DNA of 61,208 bases from the NCBI GenBank assembly GCA_002803225.1, contig NXFV01000623.1, positions 1-61,208 on the forward strand, in the 5' to 3' direction. Of the stretch, positions 55,809 to 61,208 are shown piece by piece. Every line of letters begins with the position of its first letter. The stretch's first letter is position 1. A model generated the notes under the pieces. The model searched no databases. It was not told where the DNA came from and worked only from the letters and a program-made list of their open reading frames with translations. Made by a program: the position numbers and the translations under genes. This stretch comes from Gamarada debralockiae (Eukaryota > Ascomycota > Leotiomycetes > Helotiales > Hyphodiscaceae).

Positions 55809-56298
55809 GACGTCGGATTGGGATGGATGGGGTATGCTTGAGATGGTTCCTGAGGAGGGAGGTGTGGATGCGAGAAAGGGGATTCGAACACCTGAATCTG
55901 AAAGGGAGCACGAAAGCACGCCGGGCTGAGCCCTGTATGCGATACATTCACAATTAGGAGGACGACGGGTCTACAATCAGCGAAGAGACAAGCAGCGGTT
56001 CAATAATACAGCTACAGAAGGATTTAAAGATGTCTGCAATGCCAAGGGGAATGCGAGACTGCTCCATATGAGATATACAGTAGTTTACAGTATCACTCGT
56101 CGAGCGAAACTCTAAATTACAGGTACTTCGCGGCCAGAAATGGAAAAGGGGGTTGAAGGTCCGTAGCGAAGTCATGCTAGTCACGATTGATGAAGATTGC
56201 AACATCAGATTCAACCTCATATACTATTCCTAGTGAAGTCTTGTATCCCTAGGAGGTCCTATCTCACAGTTTGACGCAAGTTGATGTGTAGTACAGAC
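55809..56298. other. convergent 3' flanks
   Basis: A 490-base gap between the DUF202-like gene and the MFS fragment. A GATTCGAAC block near 55,881 resembles a tRNA T-loop, but no tRNA can be folded. Otherwise nothing. Confidence 0.4.
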
Positions 56299-57059
56299 TC
56301 ATAAAGCATATCTGAACCCCTGATTCAGCACCAACAACCCACCCACAGTACTGGCATCCACGATCTCGTCAACGGCTGCTTTCTCATTTTCAAGCTGCAC
56401 CGCATTCTGAATTTCACCACCCTGAAGCTTCGTATTCTCCCTGACAAGACACCATCGAAGAAGAAGCGTGATGGCCATACAACTAAGACAGAAACAAGCT
56501 GCAACTTCATTAGTAGGAGCTGAAGGGGGGTTGGAGAATGACTTACAGTTTGCAATCATGGCTGTGAGATACCTTGGTCTATTGGACGAGGAATAGAAGT
56601 AGGGAGAGTAGATCTGTGCGAAATTGCCGATCGTGTTCACGATTGCTATTGCTGCGGCTCGCTTTTCCACTGGTCACGGAAGCTATTCTCTGTCAGCTTG
56701 CATTCAATGTAGATGTGAACACTCACTCAGTACTCGAAATCCAAGCCAGAGAAATGTTATAACTCCCATACACCCCACCCAGCATTAAGAACAGCGAAAG
56801 ATATCTCGCAGCCAAGGCCGTCGTCGATGCCGCAATTATGAATCCCGCCATGCCAAAGATGATCGGGACAACGATGTGGAAACATCGTTCACTTCTCTTG
56901 TCGCTGTTATAGGATACACCGAGTGCGATGATGGTTGCGAAGACATAGGGTGGGGCGACGAGGAGGAGGGTGTTGACTTTGCTGTAGTTGAAGGTTGCGA
57001 CTAGGGTAGGAATGAAGGAAGTTACGTCTCCGGCACTGGTTTTGGTTACGATAATGAGT
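56299..57059 (-). pseudogene. C-terminal half of an allantoate-permease-type MFS transporter, broken
   Basis: The minus strand encodes only the second half of a Dal5/TNA1-type anion:cation symporter. An acceptor at 57060-57061 opens the exon LIIVTKTSAGDVTSFIPTLV, followed by TLLLVAPPYVFATIIALG, NSDKRSERCFH and LAWISST. The next part reads PVEKRAAAIAIVNTIGNFAQ, IYSPYFYSSSNRPRYLTAMI and LLLRWCLVREN to the stop at 56299. The junction between the two parts is damaged: the GTGAGT donor is out of phase, and the frame expected to read LPRP carries TGA (56674-56676) where CGA is expected. A 48-nt intron (56499-56546) in the last part is still good. No N-terminal half precedes it; AT-rich DNA begins about 120 bp upstream. 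Confidence 0.75.
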
Positions 57060-57065
57060 CTATAG

Positions 57066-57870
57066 TAGTTAGCGTTGGATGAATTTGGGCAGACTTTGCA
57101 CAGTTTTTACGCCTGACCAAAGGGAGTTCTCTCAGTGTCGTGGTAGTCGCTTTGTGGCTAGCGATCGCACTTATAATTAAATAACGTTACAATATTTCTT
57201 TTAATTTTGAAAAAGACAACTGGTTGTAATAACTGGATTTATCTTAGTATTAATTAGACTTTTGGTAAAACTAGTTTTAAAAACATATATATATATTTTT
57301 GGATTTTCTTTACTTTGAATAATTTTTTGCGCATATGCTAAATCGTAAGGTGAATGAACCCAGCGAGCGTCTTTCTTACTTTTAAAGAATATATAATAAC
57401 TTTATAAAATATATTATTATAATTAATCCTTTTATTATCTGATACTATCATTTGTCACGCACATTTTGAGCCACTTATCTCGTTATTTGGAAGCTAAGTT
57501 GTAAAGTTATAAGATCTTATTTTCAAATGAGCAAGCGTGCAGAGCTGAGTGTTGAGCCGATTTCTTGATTTTCCTAAAGGTTTTTGTATATTAACCTAGG
57601 ATATGCGCGCGCTAGCAGGCGGTATTTCCTGTCAGGCTCCACCACATTTTCTGCACCAGATGTCAAACCACTTGGCGGATAAACCTTTCTCGTTAAAGTC
57701 ATTGTCAGATGAGTCTACGGCCTTAACTTATCCGAGATTCAATGGCCGAAATACTATCTGTCAATCCAGTTCTTCCTCGAGTCCACGAATGAAAATTCCA
57801 GCGCTCTGTAGCCTCTACAGAGTTACACCACTATGGCAAGCCTTAAATCCGCAATTAGCGTTCTTGTGGA
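57066..57870. other. AT-rich block and flank upstream of the HET gene
   Basis: From about 57,176 to 57,600 the sequence is strongly AT-rich (runs such as AAAACATATATATATATTTT and TATAAAATATATTATTATAA), unlike the rest of the window. It has no coding frame. It may be RIP-mutated repeat DNA. From about 57,600 composition returns to normal and leads into the HET gene. Confidence 0.6.
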
Positions 57871-60005
57871 GTGGGTATTGATATTCGTTTGTTGTATACC
57901 CATTATCCTACATTACTCAGCCAAGGAATTGTGTCATTGATCAGTCCCTTACACGAAGCCTTACACGAAGACTTACATCGCATCTTTCTGAGACTACGGT
58001 CAACTCCCAGCCTTTATAGATTGTTGCAGAAATCAAAGCTCTGCTATGAGTGTCGCTCCGTTAATTTGAAGGACCTGCAAAGAGGCCTGAAACACCATAC
58101 AAGTTACGAGATCCTCAGAAATTGTGGAAGGACTTGCCCGCTGTGTATGCTACTGTGTCGCGTTATGGTTGTGGGAGCAAACCCCTCGCCAGAACTTGGC
58201 ATTTTAAGGGTCAACACCAATCAGGAAACAGATCGAGATGACTTGGTCACCCTCGTCGTTGGCAACATGGCAGGAGAAGTTCAGATCTCATGCAAGCCTG
58301 GTATGATAAGTATTAACAAACCTGCCTGGTTGGAAGGTCTGACTTCTCTATAGGTGATCCCTGCGCGAATGTGGTTCTGAGCAGAACCTTGCACCAACTT
58401 CCAAACTCTCCTGAACTTTTTGAGCTTGCAAAAAGTTGGATCAAAGACTGTTTTGCGATTCACCCAGAATGCACAGCTCTAGTCAACACACCCCCAGGAG
58501 GTGCAACACTACCCGCACGAGTAGTCGATGTTGGACTCATGGACGACTCGCGAAAGATGCATCTATTTGAGACAAAAGGTCAACCGGGAAGATGGATTGC
58601 TCTTAGCTACTGCTGGGGAGATGTTCCATTTTCGCGAACAACATCGGACAACATTGAAGCATTACGACGAGAAATTGTTTGGTCTTCTTTACCGCCAACG
58701 CTTCAGGATGCAGTCACAATTACTCGAAACCTCGGGGTAAGGTATCTCTGGATCGACGCTCTATGTATTCAACAAGACTCAGATTTGGACTGGCAGACCG
58801 AGTCAGCCAACATGCCTGCTATCTACTCAAATGCGTATTTGACCCTTGCTGCTGCCGGTGCAGGAAACAGCCACAATGGGATACCAGGGATACTCAATGC
58901 TCGGACCTGGGCCTTGTCTCAAGCAGACTCATGCGAAATTAAACTGAGCAGAAAGAGCAAAATCAACTTTAGCATTCCAATTAATCACGACGCCGAGGTG
59001 GACTTCTTGTCTCGTCGAGCTTGGTGCCTTCAAGAAAAGGTCCTCAGTCCCCGTGTTTTGACTTTCGGTTCATCGCAAATGACGTACACATGCTCAAGGA
59101 GGCACTTAACGGAGGGGAACTACGTGCGAGAGTCTCGAGAACAGAGAGAGACTGTTCAAGCCAAGAAGAACGATCTCTACTTCAGAGTAGGACAAGTTTC
59201 TCGGGACAAGGTCGGTAACAGCCCGTCTTACGCCACTTCCTTGCGGGAACTTCATCGGTATTGGTATTCAATCTTGGCTGATTATACACGACGATCTATC
59301 ACGTTTCCTAGAGACAAACTCGTCGCTATATCCGGCGTTGCAGATTACATTCGACAGGAAACTTCGGATGAATACCTGGCTGGATTGTGGAAGAAAAGTC
59401 TACCTGAAGCACTACTTTGGCAAAATCTTCCTTCCATGCAGACCAGACTTCAGGAAGGTGGCTGTTTACAGTTTCGCGAGAAAGTGAAGACTTATCGAGC
59501 ACCTTCATGGTCATGGGCCTCTGTTGAGGGGCCTGTCCATTTTGGCGACTGCGTGAACCATTTCCTCTACCCCAAGACCAACACACACCGCCTGTTTCCT
59601 GAATGCACAATCTTAGAAGCGGCTTGCGACAGCATCGGTCCTTGCGGGCTGGTTCTCAATGGATACATTAAAATCAATGCACCATTCAAACAAGCCACCT
59701 GTCATCCTAGCTATGGCCGAATTGACTACTACGATTATCCCGTTGCAGCTTTGCTCAGTTCCCATGGAGATCATCTAGGAAACCCTTTAAATTGCACGGG
59801 AATTTTCGATGTTCGAGAGCTTCCGAAAGGAAGGCAGATCTGGTGCATTCAAATTACAAGTGCATTCGGTTTGATGGTTGTCCCAAAAGTTGGCGATCGT
59901 GGGACTTTCCAGCGTGTGGGAAAATGTTTCCTACGATGTGTTGGTCCAGAAAGATACTATGATTGGTTTAAAGACAGCAAGAGGCAGACAATTACCATCG
60001 TTTGA
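57871..60005 (+). CDS. HET-domain protein (heterokaryon-incompatibility type)
   Basis: Soluble HET-domain protein of up to about 690 aa. Exons are 57871-58300 and 58354-60005; the 53-nt intron joins ISCKPG to [17 protein letters not shown] in phase 1. The N-terminal part has paired cysteines (LCYECRSVN ... RTCPLCMLL) common in this subfamily. The HET domain at about 225-375 carries [26 protein letters not shown] and [19 protein letters not shown], with [15 protein letters not shown] after it. The C-terminal part includes [13 protein letters not shown]. The start is unsure: no ATG lies in frame before the Cys motif, and 57871 is GTG after a TAG at 57856, so an upstream exon or 5' damage is likely. 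It sits between two halves of a broken MFS gene, on the opposite strand. Confidence 0.85.
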
Positions 60006-60439
60006 CCCCTCCTTATAGGGAGAGAATCGCAGAATTCGAAATTTCGGGCTCCATTCCTGAGAGCAGCAGATACTCGAGATATGCAGTGATTTGGACGGAC
60101 TTCTTCCGGAGGTCGGCCATGGAGGTTTGGTTGAAGACTGAGAGTGCTCCGCAGAGGGACGCAAGATCGACGACTGATGGGTTGGAAACTTGATATCCGC
60201 TTGCTCCTGGGCTTGGTCTGAATGCAGGAAGCAAGTCAGTAGCAAATTTCGCAAGTGAGGCTTGATGAGCCTACTGTTATCCATATTAAATCGTCCCACT
60301 TGGCACCTCCATACCAGCCCGATAATCGATATCTGAATACGGGGATTATCCTCGCCCTGGCTATAGTCCACAGTGCCATGTCTCTCATGACAATAGAGTC
60401 CTGCGACAGCTCCTGAACCAGCATTCATGTACCTGTACG
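60006..60439. other. 3' flank of the HET gene
   Basis: A 434-base stretch between the HET gene stop and the MFS N-terminal fragment. Minus-strand frames exist but I could not match them to the missing middle of the transporter. Confidence 0.4.
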
Positions 60440-60833
60440 TACACCAGACCGCAAAATCAACATTCCAGTCAAGGGTGAGCCATCGTATTGTATGGGGAAG
60501 TCGGGGATGATGGAGCTGCTTCTGTACGCAACCAACTCACAAATCCAAAGTTAGGGTGATGACCTACCAGGCGCACATGGCAATGAAGACAGTTATGGAT
60601 CCTTCGATGTTGAAGAGCCATCTTCGTATCCCAGTCAGCGAAGGTCCTTAGGCTTACCGCATTGCTCTTACCTCCAAGAAGCAATCCCTCTTGCATCATT
60701 CAAGCCAGACTGTACGCCAGCTTCAATCGGTCCCCTAAACCCGCCTGAGAGGAGACTCCCAGCATAGAGAATCGAGGTTCTCAGAGCAAGCTCTTTCTGG
60801 GTGTACCAGGACGACAGGTGGAACAAGGCCTCA
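60440..60833 (-). pseudogene. N-terminal part of an allantoate-permease-type MFS transporter, broken
   Basis: On the minus strand, codons from 60830 read ALFHLSSWYTQKELALRTSI, then LYAGSLLSGGFRGPIEAGVQ and GLNDARGIASW. A GTAAGA intron (60622-60671) joins to RWLFNIEGSITVFIAMCA. This is the helix 4-6 region of Dal5/TNA1-type transporters. A GTAGGT donor follows at 60565. The downstream IPDFP motif, usual after this point, is present near 60,500, but the joining frame gives a stop, and FAVW near 60,450 is the last recognisable piece. It has no clear start within the window. Strand and order fit the C-terminal half at 56299-57059. Confidence 0.65.
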
Positions 60834-61208
60834 GTAATTTATGTGATCTTACAGAACAATAATTGCAATGAATTGTCGATTCACCTCTTCGCCCTATTCA
60901 ACCTATTAGCAAAGTTTCGAAGTCATTGCATGTGACCAATTCAGACCTCGGTCGTTCTTTGCTTTTGGATGTAAATTGCCATCACAACAAGTAAGTGTGT
61001 GCAGTACAAGGCCGTATATGCATTGAACTGGATAAAGAATTTGAAATTGTTCTCCCCAAGAGGGCCTCCGACCCTGCAAAAGGTTTTCTTAGTTCAGAAC
61101 TGCGTGCAAATGGGGCACCTGGAAGGCAAACCAAGGACAGAAATGGTCCATTTTCCGGATACAGCGTCCGGAACTGCTGTCATGGTGGGCGCGATCAGGT
61201 TTCCTGAT
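60834..61208. other. right edge, no gene resolved
   Basis: A 375-base stretch at the edge. It could include the upstream exons of the broken MFS gene on the minus strand, but I could not recognise them. A short plus frame at 60,995 has no motif. Confidence 0.35.

Noticed and set aside
55386..55919. 177-codon minus-strand frame
   Set aside because: It is antisense to the DUF202-like exon and His/Arg/Pro-rich in the way typical of shadow frames.
55840..55935. tRNA-like T-loop (GATTCGAAC block) on the minus strand
   Set aside because: The T-arm is nearly complete, but no matching 5' acceptor strand, D-arm or anticodon arm can be found within 60-110 nt.

Overview
This window looks like nuclear DNA of a filamentous ascomycete (Pezizomycotina). 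The genes are split by short introns of about 45-75 nt with GTRNGT donors and CTAAC/CTGAC-like branch sites. The families are typical of that group: HET-domain and NACHT/WD40 incompatibility genes, a fungal TRP/FLC-like protein, a rhodopsin-like seven-helix protein, a GPI-type Cu-only SOD-like protein and a Zn(II)2Cys6 regulator. A leotiomycete is a guess only. Exon joins below were worked out by hand from splice signals and reading-frame phase and were not tested against transcripts.

Layout, left to right. 1-2798 (-): a HET-NACHT-WD40 STAND receptor that runs off the left edge in an array of near-identical 126-bp WD40 repeats. 3721-7098 (-): a large unrecognised protein. 8651-14818 (+): a tricalbin-type SMP/C2 protein whose third intron is about 1.45 kb and holds two decayed copies of a GIY-YIG-like/zinc-finger gene. 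16217-19735 (+): a TRP/FLC-like membrane protein. 21040-23065 (+): an oxysterol-binding-protein homologue. 23520-24249 (-): the U2AF small subunit. 24250-28349: about 4 kb without a clear gene, with a MITE-like element. 28350-29206 (+): an SOD-like cell-surface protein. 31381-32805 (+): a rhodopsin-like integral membrane protein. 34839-35633 (-): a Myb/SANT protein. 37483-38567 (-): a SAM-dependent methyltransferase with a 15-nt microexon. 39624-41828 (-): a zinc-binding, repeat-containing protein. 43274-44928 (-): a beta-lactamase-fold serine hydrolase. 45868-48020 (+): an MFS transporter. 53061-54582 (+): a Zn(II)2Cys6 protein. 55.1-55.8 kb: a small membrane ORF (-) and a DUF202-like protein (+). 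56.3-60.8 kb: the two halves of a broken allantoate-permease-type MFS gene (-) on either side of an AT-rich block and a HET-domain gene (+).

Housekeeping genes (tricalbin, TRP/FLC, OSBP, U2AF1) cluster at 8.6-24.2 kb. The ends are accessory in character, with HET/NLR genes, repeats and pseudogenes. Tricalbin and the OSBP homologue both belong to membrane-contact-site and lipid-transfer families, but nothing here shows they are co-regulated. No operon-like or biosynthetic cluster is evident. The most interesting signals are the expanded tricalbin intron with its decayed nuclease-like genes, the MFS gene apparently split by a HET gene, the homogenised WD40 repeats, and a perfect 11-bp hairpin at 36.93 kb beside possible small or decayed genes.
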